This document shows positions 9,532-20,700 of a stretch of 64,000 nucleotides of DNA, one piece after another (within the stretch, counting starts at the first letter, position 1; each line of letters opens with the position of its first letter). The notes under the pieces are model-generated. The model ran no database searches. It was not told where the DNA came from and saw only the letters and a list, made by a program, of their open reading frames with translations. This stretch comes from Tritrichomonas musculus (lineage: Eukaryota; Parabasalia; Tritrichomonadida; Tritrichomonadidae). Position numbers and translations under genes: made by a program. The stretch is from NCBI GenBank assembly GCA_039105265.1, contig JAPFFF010000009.1, positions 3,100,001 through 3,164,000 of the forward strand, in the 5' to 3' direction.

Positions 9532-10632
9532 AAGCGGGCATCCATCAAAAGCATTGCTTCCGATTTTTGTTTCTGAATTAGGAATTGTGATTTGCGTCAA
9601 TGATGAACAATGATAAAATGCTTGGCTGCCGATTGATTTTACCGAAGAAGGAATTGTGACTTGCATCAATGATGAGCATTCGCTGAATGCATTGCCACCA
9701 ATTTCAGATACAGAAGAAGGAATTGTTATTGTTGTCAACGAGGAGCATCTATTAAAAGTATAACTCTCAATTGATTTCAGAGAAGAAAGAATTGTTACTT
9801 GAATCAATGATGAGCAATTTTGAAAGGCATCAGATCCAATTGATTGAACAGAAGATGGTATTGTTATTGTTTGCAGTGATGAACATCCATAAAACGCGTA
9901 ATCTTTAATTTCTGTCACTGATGATTGAATTTCTATTTGTACCAATGATGAACATCTATCGAATGCGTGACTTTCAACAGTAGTTACTGAAGAAGGAATC
10001 ATTACTTGTCTCAATGATAAGCACAAACAAAATACATAACATCCAATTTTAGTAATTGAAGTTGGAATGACTATTTTTGATAAATGCTTGCAAGAATTCA
10101 AATAAAAGTTGTCTTGCTTTTTCTCATTCATTGTTAGTCTCTTAAAAACTGATTTAATAAATAATGTAAATGCGTTTGTATCAATACTTTTCATTTCTTT
10201 TTCAATTTCGCATATTATTCTATTGTTGTGATTATCTTCTTCTTCTTCTTCTTTATCATCATATATTTTCACATTGATTTTTATATTGATTTTTTCAATT
10301 TCGTTGAAATGTTGATTTTGAATTGAAAAAATGATGTTCATGATGTCATCAAACGACTTTGTTGGATACTTTATTTCAAGTGTAATTCCAAAATTTTTTT
10401 CATAAATGTAATTAATTATTCTTTCAAGATTTCCTTTCAGATACAATTTTTCAAGAATATTGAAACTGACAAGATGTTCTTTCATAGAATTAATAATGAA
10501 TTTCGTTCTCATTTCTTCATTTTTACTTTTGATTTCATTTTCATCTTCTGTTACACAATCAAATATTCGATTATAAAGTAAAATGTTTTGGAGTAATTCA
10601 TTGTTTTCACTTGCATGTTTGTCATTTATCAA
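9517..10632 (-). CDS. BspA-like LRR_5 protein, C-terminal half of a broken gene
   Basis: The frame encodes about 371 residues and ends with eight consecutive 23-residue LRR_5 (Treponema pallidum/BspA-type) repeats of the form IPSSVxSIGSxAFxxCSSL, from about residue 180 to the stop. The first part is helical and charged and contains an acidic run (EEEEED) encoded by CTT/CTC triplets on the plus strand. There is no ATG at its 5' edge: it is the continuation of the N-terminal frame at 10622-11242. At the junction a related fragment (27188-27403) reads LDKRGREAS, whereas here the first frame stops after LDK with TGA in the place of CGA and the reading resumes in another frame. BspA-type repeats in trichomonads are found in large surface-protein families; this one lacks a visible signal peptide or membrane anchor. 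The gene is probably a young pseudogene. Confidence 0.75.
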   Translation of the reverse strand: MINDKHASENNELLQNILLYNRIFDCVTEDENEIKSKNEEMRTKFIINSMKEHLVSFNILEKLYLKGNLERIINYIYEKNFGITLEIKYPTKSFDDIMNIIFSIQNQHFNEIEKINIKINVKIYDDKEEEEEDNHNNRIICEIEKEMKSIDTNAFTLFIKSVFKRLTMNEKKQDNFYLNSCKHLSKIVIPTSITKIGCYVFCLCLSLRQVMIPSSVTTVESHAFDRCSSLVQIEIQSSVTEIKDYAFYGCSSLQTITIPSSVQSIGSDAFQNCSSLIQVTILSSLKSIESYTFNRCSSLTTITIPSSVSEIGGNAFSECSSLMQVTIPSSVKSIGSQAFYHCSSLTQITIPNSETKIGSNAFDGCPLLTNR

Positions 10633-11242
10633 GAATTTTAAATAAAAAATTGATTATTTCGTCATTTCCGTCATTTACTTCTTTTCCTTCTTTTGTTTTA
10701 TTGTCAAAATATTTTTGGAGGATTCGTTCAATAACAAAAATTGGAAGTGACAAAAGTTCCTCTTTATTGACATATTTCTTTATGTTGTTTGAAATGATTT
10801 CTTCTTCTTTTGATGTGTCGCTCAAATATTCACTTTTCGTTTTGAATTCAAGTGTTTCGAAAACAAGTTCTTCTTCATGCTCTTTGATGAAATCTTCTGT
10901 GACTTTTTTTATTTCTGGAAACTCGTATTTTTGTGATAAATATTGAAGCGCAAAAACGGATGATGAACTGACTTCGCTTGATTCATTTTGACAACTTGAA
11001 ATAAATGCTTTGATCGATTCTTCTGGAATCTTGATTTCAGTTGGAATTTCATTAATAAGATTTATGTATTCAACATTCTCATATTGTTTTCGATTCTTGT
11101 AAAAGTAATTCGAATTTTTTATCACTAAATCAAAGTCAATTGGATATTCTTTATCTTTATAAACAAAATACTTTTGATTTCTAACTTTTTGATTATTGAT
11201 ATGAAATGATAAATGCAGATCGCTGCTATGATTTTCAATCAT
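10622..11242 (-). CDS. N-terminal BTB-like module of the broken LRR_5 gene
   Basis: This 206-residue frame starts with ATG at 11242. It contains a module recurring in this region: a first part with VYKDKEYPIDFDLVIKNS, then a BTB-like helical stretch (FALQYLSQKYEFPEIKK), and then LLSLPIFVIERIL. The same layout begins the large ATPase at 17711-24850 (VLCDEFDI and LELPINSLHNIF). In trichomonads this kind of N terminus commonly precedes ankyrin or LRR_5 repeats. The frame ends in the middle of a conserved segment, and the LRR_5 half follows in another frame, so the two halves were one gene. Its promoter region is conserved with that of the fragment at 25273-25441. Confidence 0.7.
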   Translation of the reverse strand: MIENHSSDLHLSFHINNQKVRNQKYFVYKDKEYPIDFDLVIKNSNYFYKNRKQYENVEYINLINEIPTEIKIPEESIKAFISSCQNESSEVSSSSVFALQYLSQKYEFPEIKKVTEDFIKEHEEELVFETLEFKTKSEYLSDTSKEEEIISNNIKKYVNKEELLSLPIFVIERILQKYFDNKTKEGKEVNDGNDEIINFLFKILDK

Positions 11243-11345
11243 TTTTATTTTATTTTTCTTTTTGAATTAAATTTGTGATCATAAATGGCCTCATATATAA
11301 ACATAAATATTTTGAATTTTACTTAATATTTTAATATAATTATCT
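11243..11345 (-). promoter_or_regulatory. Upstream region conserved with a second family member
   Basis: The A/T-rich sequence upstream of the 11242 start, including AAATGGCCTCATATATAAAC (plus strand), is repeated with few changes upstream of the fragment at 25273-25441 (AAATGGCCTTATATATAAAT). Conservation beyond the start codon shows that both copies derive from one duplicated locus and may mark promoter elements. Confidence 0.5.
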
Positions 11346-11428
11346 TACCATTTAAAATTATTTATTAATTTTTAATCGGCAAAAAGTTTTTAAAGAATCT
11401 TAAGTATAATATATTAAAATAAAAAAAA

Positions 11429-11809
11429 TCAATTCTGTATGTTGGGCAAAATTACCAAAAGTTGAATGATATCAATATTTTCTTTATCAACTGCCAAATA
11501 AAATGCTGTCTTTTCTGCTCCAGCAATTAATGCATCATCCACTTTTCCTTCGCCTTTATTTGGAATATTAAAATCAATTTTGGTTCTATTTAAGAATGTT
11601 TTTATAATTTCAATATTTTCTTTATCAGCGGCTTCATTAAATGCTGTCTTCTCAAGCTTGGCAATCCATTCACCGTCTTTATAATAGAAGATTTTATATG
11701 GAATATTCACATCAATATTTTTAGCATTTAATAAAAGTTGAATGATTTCAATTTTTTCATTCTGAACTGCAGTATAAAATGCGGTCTTTTCTTGAAAAGC
11801 ATATTCCAT
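11429..11809 (-). CDS. Small ankyrin-repeat protein or fragment
   Basis: From the ATG at 11809 the product is 126 residues. It holds about three ankyrin-like units that share EKTAFxxAVxxEKIEIIQLLL and a VNIP or NIPN turn, the pattern of trichomonad ankyrin proteins. The frame is open upstream of the ATG for some 20 codons without another ATG, and the last repeat is cut off after LPNIQN. The usual N-terminal module of this family is absent. It is therefore probably a surviving piece of a longer ankyrin gene, though a short functional protein cannot be excluded. Confidence 0.55.
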   Translation of the reverse strand: MEYAFQEKTAFYTAVQNEKIEIIQLLLNAKNIDVNIPYKIFYYKDGEWIAKLEKTAFNEAADKENIEIIKTFLNRTKIDFNIPNKGEGKVDDALIAGAEKTAFYLAVDKENIDIIQLLVILPNIQN

Positions 11810-11827
11810 TGAATCATCTTCTTTCAA

Positions 11828-12387
11828 AAAATGAAAAGATTCCTCTAAAAAAGTTTAACTCTCAAATTTGTTAGGATAATTCAAAACTTGTGAAAAATTT
11901 CAGAGCTTGCACATATTTTATAAAAAGATTTGAGATCATAGTTCTCAATTTTTATTGAATTTTGAAATTCATTCTCAATTTATTTTTCAACTCTGTATTT
12001 TATTAAACATCCTGATTTCGTTATCGTTCAAAAATTCCATTTAATCCTACAATTCAATTTTCAATGGATCAAAAGTGGCTTAAATCATGCTTATATTCAA
12101 TCAGTTTATTGAATTTTAATATTTTTAATAAGATTATAGAATACTCAGCATGTATTTATTATCAAATTTTGAGAGGTTTATTTTTGAACGATAACGAAAT
12201 CAGTAGCAAGAATATCTGACACATTAGAAAGATCTTTTAAGAGATATATTCCACTAATTATTTACAAAATATTCTTTAAAATTCGATTTTATTTATTGAA
12301 TTAATAACAAGATAAAACTATTTTAAATTTTGATATAGTAATACGTTTTTTAATATCAGAAATAAATGAAGTATTGACATTTTTTTT
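11828..12387. other. Gene-less A/T-rich spacer
   Basis: No gene seen. CTGATTTCGTTATCGTTCAAAA near 12010 recurs inverted near 12180 (TTTTGAACGATAACGAAATCAG), so 12010-12205 may be the core of a small inverted-repeat element about 190 bp long. No transposase or target duplication was recognised. Confidence 0.4.
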
Positions 12388-12759
12388 ATGCTCGTTTGTA
12401 ACTCAGTCCAAAAGCATCCGAACTTATTTGCTAGATTTAATTGCTCAAAACCAAAAGTCAAGTTTGATTTAATACACATTAAGCAGAGCCTGTTATCTAA
12501 TCTCAGAGATGATACCAAAGAAATTTCAATAGAATTTCCTATTCTTGGATTAAACACATTTTTAGAGCATTGTGGAGATTATATATATGATATTGGCATG
12601 AAAATCACTGATGAAAGAGAACTTCATGAATTTATATCAACCATAAAAAAAGACATTAATACTTTTCACCAACAAGTTGAAAATTGGTCCACAAAAGAAA
12701 TAGTTTATTTAAGTGATTTCAAACAAGATTACAAAAAGCTAAAGAATACTTTGAATTAG
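12388..12759 (+). CDS. Hypothetical protein, 123 residues
   Basis: An open frame from ATG at 12388 to the stop at 12757-12759. Its composition is less A/T-skewed than the surrounding DNA, and it has a helical, charged C-terminal half (ITDERELHEFISTIKKDI). I do not recognise a family. It lies alone between the ankyrin frame and a mariner-sized element and could be a gene fragment. No initiator-like motif is evident upstream. Confidence 0.3.
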   Translation: MLVCNSVQKHPNLFARFNCSKPKVKFDLIHIKQSLLSNLRDDTKEISIEFPILGLNTFLEHCGDYIYDIGMKITDERELHEFISTIKKDINTFHQQVENWSTKEIVYLSDFKQDYKKLKNTLN

Positions 12760-12924
12760 CACATGAATAAACAAGAATCTTTGCATGTAAAAAATTTTTT
12801 TTTTAAATCCAAATTAGAAACACAGTTCAATATAATAATTAAAATCAAAATATTAATACATTCTTGTTTTTACTATTTATTTTTCAATATTTTTAGTATT
12901 ATTTTAAAAAAAACAATTCATTTA

Positions 12925-14301
12925 GAGGTGCGAGAACTACCTTTGGTTAACCATTTTATTTCAAATTGAGATATTTATTTATGCAGATTAAATAATGTAT
13001 AATTAATGTATAATTGTTTAATTTGGTTCGCTACGAGTAATATTACATTGATTTTAAAATTGAATGTGAGAAAATAAACAATTCAAATTTTTATTTCTAA
13101 AAAAATTAAAAAAGAGCACCAAATACTTTGTTTTTTAAGGTAATTTTTATATTTATTTAAATAAAATAATTTAAATATTCACATTTTCAACTTTTGTAAT
13201 CGTTGAGCAATTAAAGGATTTCAATATTGGAAAATTATACAAACAAAGAATATAGCAAAAAATGATCTATTATTACCAATATCAATGTTATTATTTGATA
13301 ATTCATAAATTAAACTATTTCCATGGTTAAGAATTACGATTATGATAAAAAGTTTTTCAAAAATGTGTTTTATTGTTGTCATTTGACAAATAACTGATAT
13401 TTAATTGGTTTAATGATTATTTCTCTAATGAATAATGCATGGTTTATAAAGATATAATCTGAAATTCTTGATAATTATTTATTTTAGTCTTATTTATTAT
13501 GATGGTCTGTTATTATTATATTATTATTTAATTTAATGAAAGTATTAGGCTTATAAAGTGTGAAAGTAGATTTATAAAATTATTGAAGATAAGATCTGTC
13601 CTCTGTTTGCTATTTCAAGATAAAAAAAAATATTTTTTAAAATAAATATCGTCCAAAAATTATATATTACTTTTTATTTATTTTTAATTTACTGATATTT
13701 AAGAAATATTAATAAAATATTATATAACGGAATATGTACAGAATTTTGAGGGGATTTAAGCCTAACGAACATTGCATTGAATTTTGAGGGGATTTAAGCC
13801 TAACGAACATTTTTACTCAATTCTTTAATAACTTTTTGTGGATAAAAAAATAAAACTACGCCCGTCGAGCGGATTTATAAATAATCATAATATAATATCA
13901 TACAATATAATTTAATTCTAATATAAAATAATTATCCCCATAAAATTAATATTATAGCTAGATATTTACGTTTTCTATAATTTTTTTGCTAAAATAAATT
14001 TATCTCATTTATATTATAATATTATTTATATATTAATTAGAGATTATATCAATAATTCAATTTAGAATATGATAAAATTAATAAATAATCAATATTGTTT
14101 CAACTTCAATCATATTCTTCAAAATATGTAAAATTTGAATTTCGACGTATGAACTTTCAAATAGTGTGATACTGATATATAATATATATAATCAATTATA
14201 TACTTTATTTTATTAAAAAAATCATAAGGCTAACGAATTATTTTTTGAAAAATCAATCTTTTTTTAAAACAAAAAATACGTTATTTTAGTTCTCGCACTT
14301 C
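12925..14301. mobile_element. Mariner-sized element with TA flanks, no transposase left
   Basis: The ends GAGGTGCGAGAACTA (12925) and TAGTTCTCGCACTTC (to 14301) are inverted repeats of 15 bp with one mismatch, and TA lies directly outside both ends (12923-12924 and 14302-14303). A length of 1,377 bp and TA flanks are typical of Tc1/mariner elements, which are abundant in Trichomonas vaginalis (Tvmar1). No transposase frame can be read inside; the content is A/T-rich with a short tandem repeat at 13741-13811. It is either a nonautonomous derivative or a fully decayed copy. Confidence 0.5.
13741..13811. repeat. Two direct copies of a 33-bp unit (38-bp period)
   Basis: GAATTTTGAGGGGATTTAAG followed by CCTAACGAACATT is present twice, at 13741-13773 and 13779-13811, without a mismatch. 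A degenerate third copy of GGCTAACGAA lies near 14227. The unit contains TAACGA, the core of the Myb recognition element described in Trichomonas vaginalis, but it is far from any gene. Confidence 0.85.
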
Positions 14302-14303
14302 TA

Positions 14304-15277
14304 TTCATTTGTGTATAAAAACAAGACATTCAATTTTTCTGAAAAATAAAAGGGCCATTTTATTTTTATGTAAACGTCACGATTTTGAAAGCAAATATAA
14401 ACTGTGTAACGACTTAGTGAATCATTTTCTTTTCCATTTCCATTTTTTATTTATAAAGATAAAAATAAAATTTTCAAATATTTAACTTGCAAATATAATT
14501 GCCATTTTCGCCTGTTTTTCGTTCTTCATAAAAAATATTGGTAAAATTATCATATATGTTTTTGTATTGTTTTGAAAACCACTCTTCTTGAATAAATCAT
14601 TTTATTTCTGAGTATTTCAATATTTCATTGTGCATAATATGGTAATTACATATTTGTCAACAATAAGTATCTTTTCTTCAATCAAAAATAGAAGAAGTCT
14701 TTTATTGCTTTTGAAACATTCAAAAATTTCATAATTTGTAGAATATTTTGTCTTATCGTTTTTGAATAAGTTTTAAATTGGCTCGATTTTACAGAAAAAT
14801 TCTGGCCATGATAGCGATTATTCGATTTTTTTAATATTAAATGTAGAAATGGCATGAGCTCATGTGAATTATCTCGAATTTTAAAAATCTTCTTAAAACG
14901 AATTCAAAATTGAAAAATTGTTTTCAATGTCTCTATCATCTTCAAGAAAATCTAAAAGATTACTTTGTAAATTTTTCATTGGTTATAGGCATTTTTGAAT
15001 ATTCATTATTTTTCATTAACCAAATAAAAAATAAACAAATTTGTTTAAAATTTGTGAGAAATATTTTTTGCTTAATTTTTTTATGATAAAAATTTTCTGT
15101 CAAATGTTTTTCATCAAGAATTGTAGAAGTTATTAGGAAATTAATTAATTTTGTTTTTAAATTTATACTTTACTAAATATTAAAGATATATTTCATTAAA
15201 TTAATTTGAAAGATAAAGTATTTAAAAAGATAATAATATTTTAATTATTAAACATTACAAACTAATTTTTTAAATGG
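14304..15277. other. Gene-less A/T-rich stretch
   Basis: No credible coding region, repeat or RNA gene was recognised between the mariner-sized element and the broken LRR_5-kinase gene. Confidence 0.5.
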
Positions 15278-16140
15278 TTCTCGAAATTGATATTGAATGT
15301 AATCTTAGAGTCAAAATCAATCAAAAAAATGGCACATCTTCTATTATTCGATAACCAAAAACCACTGGTAACGTTATTGTTCCTCGTTTTGCTTAATATA
15401 AAAATAAAAAAATTAAAATAATATCTGTCGAGGGCCACGCATTTTGCAACTGCTATTTTGATTCGTTAATATTTCCAGAAAACTCAAAAGTTGAGAGTTT
15501 TGAAAACTCATACTTTTACTGGGCTCATTATAAATAAAATCAAATTTCCGACAAGTCTTAAGAAACTCAATGAAAATTGGGCATACAGTCTCCGTGATTT
15601 AACAGAAATCGAAGTATCGCCAAATAATCCATACCTTATTTATTATGACAATAAATATCTTTTAGGCAAGAGTGACGAATCCAATGACAAATTTGGTATT
15701 TTATATTATTCACGATTTGATATCGAAGAAGCAGTGATACCTCGTCAGGTAACAATCATTAAGCCAAATCCATTTGATGGCCATAAAAAGTTGAAATCTG
15801 TCACTTTTCCAGGAAATTCAATGCTGAAACGCATTGAAGATTATCCATTCAGCGGGAGTACACTTGAAAAGCTGGGGATTCCTGCAAGTCTGGAGCAGAT
15901 TGGTGAGAAATGGCTTCTTTTCTGTTCAATATTTGAAATAAAAGTGCCACCTAAAAATAAAGTTTTCAAAATTTTGAATGAAAAGTGTCTCCTGGCAATG
16001 AGTGATCCAAAAAGTTGCATTTTTGACACCCTTCTTTTTGGCAGGAGGGACATAGAAAGTGTTCTAATTCCATCAAACATAAAAGTAATAGAAGCTAGTG
16101 CCTTTGATTGTTGCACCAATTTGAAAAACATTTTTTTTTT
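15278..16140 (+). pseudogene. 5' LRR_5 half of a broken LRR_5-protein kinase gene
   Basis: Translation from ATG 15278 starts MVLEIDIECNLRVKINQ and soon meets stops. Recognisable LRR_5-type segments then appear in two frames: VEGHAFCNCYFDSLIFPENS around 15427-15490, and from about 15520 a long piece with FPTSLKKLNENW, IPASLEQIGEKW and IPSNIKVIEASAF. The frame changes near 15520, and again at the run of ten T at 16131-16140, after which the kinase-bearing frame continues the same repeat (SGSSLKDIEYAGFSS). Eight or eleven T would keep the reading open there. At least three lesions therefore separate the start from the kinase domain. Confidence 0.7.
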
Positions 16141-17622
16141 GAATCAGGATCATCTCTCAAAGATATCGAATACGCTGGATTTTCCTCCATTCAAGGTCAA
16201 GAGAAAATAACGATTCCTCCATCAGTGCGAAAAATAGGAAGCAAATCGTTTTCTCAAATTAAAGATGTCACATGCATCGAAATTCTTAGTAAATCACTCA
16301 CTATTGGAAGCGGCGCTTTTTCTTTTTGTAAGAAACTCACTGCTGTCACTTTTCCAAATGCAGACCATATTAAATATGAAAGTTACTCAATGACAAGTAC
16401 ACCAGATGAAATGAAAATTATGGTTAAAAAGGAAGCCATATTGGAAGGGGAAGGACTAGATGAATGCGTAAGCAAAATCAGTTACATTGAAAAAGAAACA
16501 GCATCACGACGAAATTCTGATGATAATGATCATTTATCGGAATTGGAGAATGAGAACAGCAACCTGAAAAAGTATGCCAGTTATTTAAAATCACATCTGC
16601 GCAAGGATGAAAAAGTGGTTTCATTCAATGATTTCATGAATGCATCTGATGAATATGACACTGAAGATGAAGAAGAGCCAGAAAGGCATCCATTTGTTGG
16701 CCCAGATGATGAAGAATTCCATCAAGTTGTCAGCAAGATTGGCGAAGGAGGGACCCGTGATGTTTACAAAATTATTGACGAACGAACAGGAGAAGCGATT
16801 TGCAAAAAAGTTATGAAAGAATGTCGTGAAGAAGCAGCATTCAAAACACTTAAGAACTCGCTGAAAGAACTAGAAGCTGGCATGAATATTCGTCATCCAT
16901 GCATCTGCGAAGCCATTGGCTACAGCACGCACGAAAGGTTACCTGAAGTAGGTACAAAAAATCAACAAAAGAAGAAGACTACAATTGCACTTTTCTTCGA
17001 ACTTCTTCCTTTCAGTGTTGAAGATGTCATAAAGAAAGGCCTGCTGAGCAACACGCTGAAAGTTAGAATTGCAGTTGAAGTTGCATTTGGAATGTCGCAT
17101 CTTCACTCGCTTGGAATGATTCATCGGGATTTGAAGCTTGGAAACATCATGATGAACAGCGTCTTTGATTCAAAAATCATCGACTTTGGTCTCGTTCACA
17201 TCTCTGATATTTCAATGACAGAGAGCAGCATGACGAAAGGAATTGGAACACTTGCTTACATGTCGCCAGAGATGGTGAATGAAGAAGATTACGATAACAA
17301 AACAGATGTTTATTCATATGGTATTGTTCTCTTCAAGCTTTTCTCAGAACGTTTACCTAAACAAAGCATGCGAGACCGTATGAATAACGTCCCAATGGGG
17401 TATCCAACAGAATCAGATGAAATCAGCAAGTACCGCATTAGGCTGATAAGACGTTGTACAAAATTTGAAGCAGAACGACGTCCAACATTCGATGATATCA
17501 TTGATGACTTGTTTTCACACAATTTTGGACTTGCTCCAGAAGTTGATGTGAAAGTTATCACACAAAGATTTAATATTATCAGAAAACGGAACAGCAAAAG
17601 AAAAAGATCAAAAATTAAATGA
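16108..17622 (+). CDS. LRR_5 protein kinase (TKL-like), kinase-bearing frame
   Basis: The frame encodes about 500 residues: one or two LRR_5 repeats (IPPSVRKIGSKSF), a coiled, acidic linker (ELENENSNLKKY, YDTEDEEE), and a complete kinase domain. The domain shows the glycine loop KIGEGGTRDVYK, the lysine segment AICKKVMKE, catalytic HRDLKLGN, DFGL, an activation segment ending GTLAYMSPE, and DVYSYGIVLFKL. All key residues are present, so the domain looks active. A basic tail (KRKRSKIK) follows. LRR_5 plus TKL-type kinase is a known trichomonad architecture. There is no good ATG before the kinase linker; the real start lies in the broken upstream part. Either a shortened kinase is made from a downstream ATG or the whole locus is a recent pseudogene. 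The stop is followed directly by TAAA. Confidence 0.8.
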   Translation: MLHQFEKHFFFESGSSLKDIEYAGFSSIQGQEKITIPPSVRKIGSKSFSQIKDVTCIEILSKSLTIGSGAFSFCKKLTAVTFPNADHIKYESYSMTSTPDEMKIMVKKEAILEGEGLDECVSKISYIEKETASRRNSDDNDHLSELENENSNLKKYASYLKSHLRKDEKVVSFNDFMNASDEYDTEDEEEPERHPFVGPDDEEFHQVVSKIGEGGTRDVYKIIDERTGEAICKKVMKECREEAAFKTLKNSLKELEAGMNIRHPCICEAIGYSTHERLPEVGTKNQQKKKTTIALFFELLPFSVEDVIKKGLLSNTLKVRIAVEVAFGMSHLHSLGMIHRDLKLGNIMMNSVFDSKIIDFGLVHISDISMTESSMTKGIGTLAYMSPEMVNEEDYDNKTDVYSYGIVLFKLFSERLPKQSMRDRMNNVPMGYPTESDEISKYRIRLIRRCTKFEAERRPTFDDIIDDLFSHNFGLAPEVDVKVITQRFNIIRKRNSKRKRSKIK

Positions 17623-17710
17623 TAAAAAAAAAAAAATTCAAAAATCAATGAAAATGAATCTGGTGAATTTTTTTAAGGGCATAGTTTATTTTCAAAAATA
17701 TTTTAAAATG

Positions 17711-20700
17711 TCAAATTCGGTTTCTAAACAATTGCAAAGAAACTTTATTTGAATTATCGAGTGAAAAGATTCCAAAATTATTATCTATTTCTGAATATTT
17801 TAGTTTTTGAACAAAATTTATTTCTTTTGAAGTTAAATGAAATCCATCTGTTGATAATTTTACAACGAAATATACTTTTCTGTTATTTCGATCTTCTGCA
17901 TCAATATCATATTCAAAACTCGTGTTATTTAAATAATATGTTTTGTTATTGTATTGAACTGATCTATTTGTATAATTGTTTGAAATAACTGGGCAATTTA
18001 CATTTGAAAAAATCTTACTATTTTTGATTTTTTCATACAAAATTATAATGTTTAAATCATTAGATGAATATGGAGAGATGTCAGATAAATCAATTTGTTT
18101 TTCAATTTCTTCGAATAACTCATTTGTTTTATAATAACTATATAATTGATCACGATTTTGAACAAACTCAAATGGAAGTGTTTTGGACCAAATTTCAGCA
18201 AAGGCCACTTTTAATTTTTCTGATTTCTGAATGAAATTTAAAAATTTATCATGACTAAAAAAATATTTAGATGGTTGGCCATTTCCTTTGTAATCATGAT
18301 GCGGATTTTTTCTACGGCCAAAGTATATATCAAACCTAATACCATGCCTTTTGATTTCATCAACAAACCAATCCAAACTCAAATTATTCTCTTTTGTTAG
18401 ATAATCTTTAATATCGCTTGTTATTTCAATTGATTGATTGATTATTAATTCTCTTAGATTTTCACTTTTTTGAAGTTGAATTATGAATTCTAAAAGATCA
18501 TATAATAACTTTTTATCTATTTGAGGATCGAAAATAAATTTAATTTCATTAAATTGCTTTAATACTCCTTTCTCGGTGGGGAATATTTTTTTATTGCATT
18601 TTAATTTCAATGAAAATTTGTAAAGAGTAGATAATTTTTGATAAATAAGATTAGGATCAGCTGTCATTTGTTTAAAATCGTTAATATTGGAATAATTAGA
18701 TATCAATCTGTTTATATCCTCAATAATCTTTTTTATTATTGCCTCTGTTAGTTCGTGTGAGAAACAATTTGTTGCATCATCTTTATTTTCTAGAATGATT
18801 TGCTTTTTGAAAAAGTATCTAACCAAATCTACAATTTCCAATAATGATTCATTTGTTTTTAATGAATTAGAAAGTACAATCGAATATATTTGAATTCTGT
18901 CATTTTCATTTAATCCATTCCATTGATTTTGTATTAAATTAAAAATTTTTTGTGATATATTTTGAAATGTATAAGTTTCACAATTGGCAAAAGTAACAAA
19001 AGAATCGATCATTAATTCTTCTCTCAAAGCATAATGTAACGTATTTTCCAAAATATTTTTTACATTTTCATTTTGAATTAAATCTTTCTTAAGTTCTTTT
19101 GGTAAACGTAATTTGTATAATTGATCTGGAAATATTCTTGTTTCAAGCAGGTCGATAGTTGGATGATTTTTTAAAAATGCAACAAACTTATGAATTAAAT
19201 CAATATTTTGTCTTATATGTTGACTATCATTTTGTATTTTTTCTATTATTAATTTAATTGCATATTCATCTGCACGGTTAAACATTTCTTTTAGGTCATT
19301 ACAATATTCACTTTTAGGAACTGGAATTATTACTTTTACCAAGCTGTTATCCAAATAAAACTTTGAATATTCAAATAAAGTTTCTCTTTTGTCATCATTT
19401 TCAATAACATATTTCATTAGTAAAATATAATTTGTTGGAGTAATATTATCTTTAATTGATTGAATTGCATTTTTGATGTCAAATTGTTGAAATTCCGCTT
19501 TATCGTCATTATATAAATGAGTGATAGATGAATGAAGAGTATATTTGGAATAATTATATTTAACAGCATCCATTATTTCATAAAATGATTTTGTTATATT
19601 GAACTTGTAAATTTTTTGAGCTGAAACAAGTTCACCTTTTACATTCATCAAAATAGAATAATTATTAATGATACCTTTAAAATTGTTCATTTTTTCAATG
19701 AATTGAATAAATTTCCGATAAAATGATTCTATTGATTCATTCCCAATGTAATTTAATTGTTTTATATCTTTTTTCATTGAAATGTATTCTAAAAACCTAT
19801 CTATATTGATCTTTGAAGGAAAAGATGGCCATAATAATGATAACCATTTATTGCAATGATCATATTTTACCAAATAAGCTGGTTCTTTTGATAATTTTTC
19901 ATTTAAAGCATTTGGAATAATTGAAATATTTGAAACAATTTGATAAAACTCTTCATTCATTTTTCTTTTTCTTTCTTTGATTTTTTTATTTTCTTCTTCC
20001 TTTAATTTTTTATTTTCTTCTTCATTTTTGCTCTGTATGGTTTTGCTTCTTTCAAACAAATCTTCGTATCTGTCTATAACAGGTATTAATATTGAATCAT
20101 ATTTTCGAAATCCACCTGAAGTTTCAAAAATAGGAAATGATAAAATTATTTCTTTCATTTTTTCAATAAAATGCTTTTTAAAAAAGTTCTCCGCTTTCAA
20201 AGTGTCATTTAGCCCATAACATAAATTATACAGGTCAATATATCTCCTATTGATAGCTATTTTGACAATTTCTCTAAATATTTCAACAGATTTGCCAATT
20301 ATAAATTTATTAACTGCTGATTGATAACTATCTTTGTTTTCTTCGCTTTGCTCAACAATAATATCATCTCTTTCGGTTTTCGGTTCAAAATCGAGAGAGT
20401 TAATTATAATTGGAGAATTGAATTGTTTTAATCCAAACATCGGAAATGAAAGAAATAGAAAATCATTATTATGAATGATGTTATTATTTGAACCAACTTC
20501 AAGCAAGCAATTTACTTTTACATTTTTTGATATATTTTCTGATTTATATTCAAATCTTTCATTTATTTCATGATATATAAATGTTCTTTGTATAGTTTGT
20601 TTGTTAGATTGTATTGATATTGTTCTGATTGGTCCTTCAGCTTGAGTTCTTTGGAATATTAAAGTATCATCTTTTGTTTTCAAAGTTATTTTTTTAATGG

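Noticed and set aside
16100-16160. An intron to explain the frame change in the LRR_5-kinase gene
   Set aside because: No GTAYGT donor or ACTAACACACAG-type acceptor of trichomonad introns is present; a T-run length change explains it.
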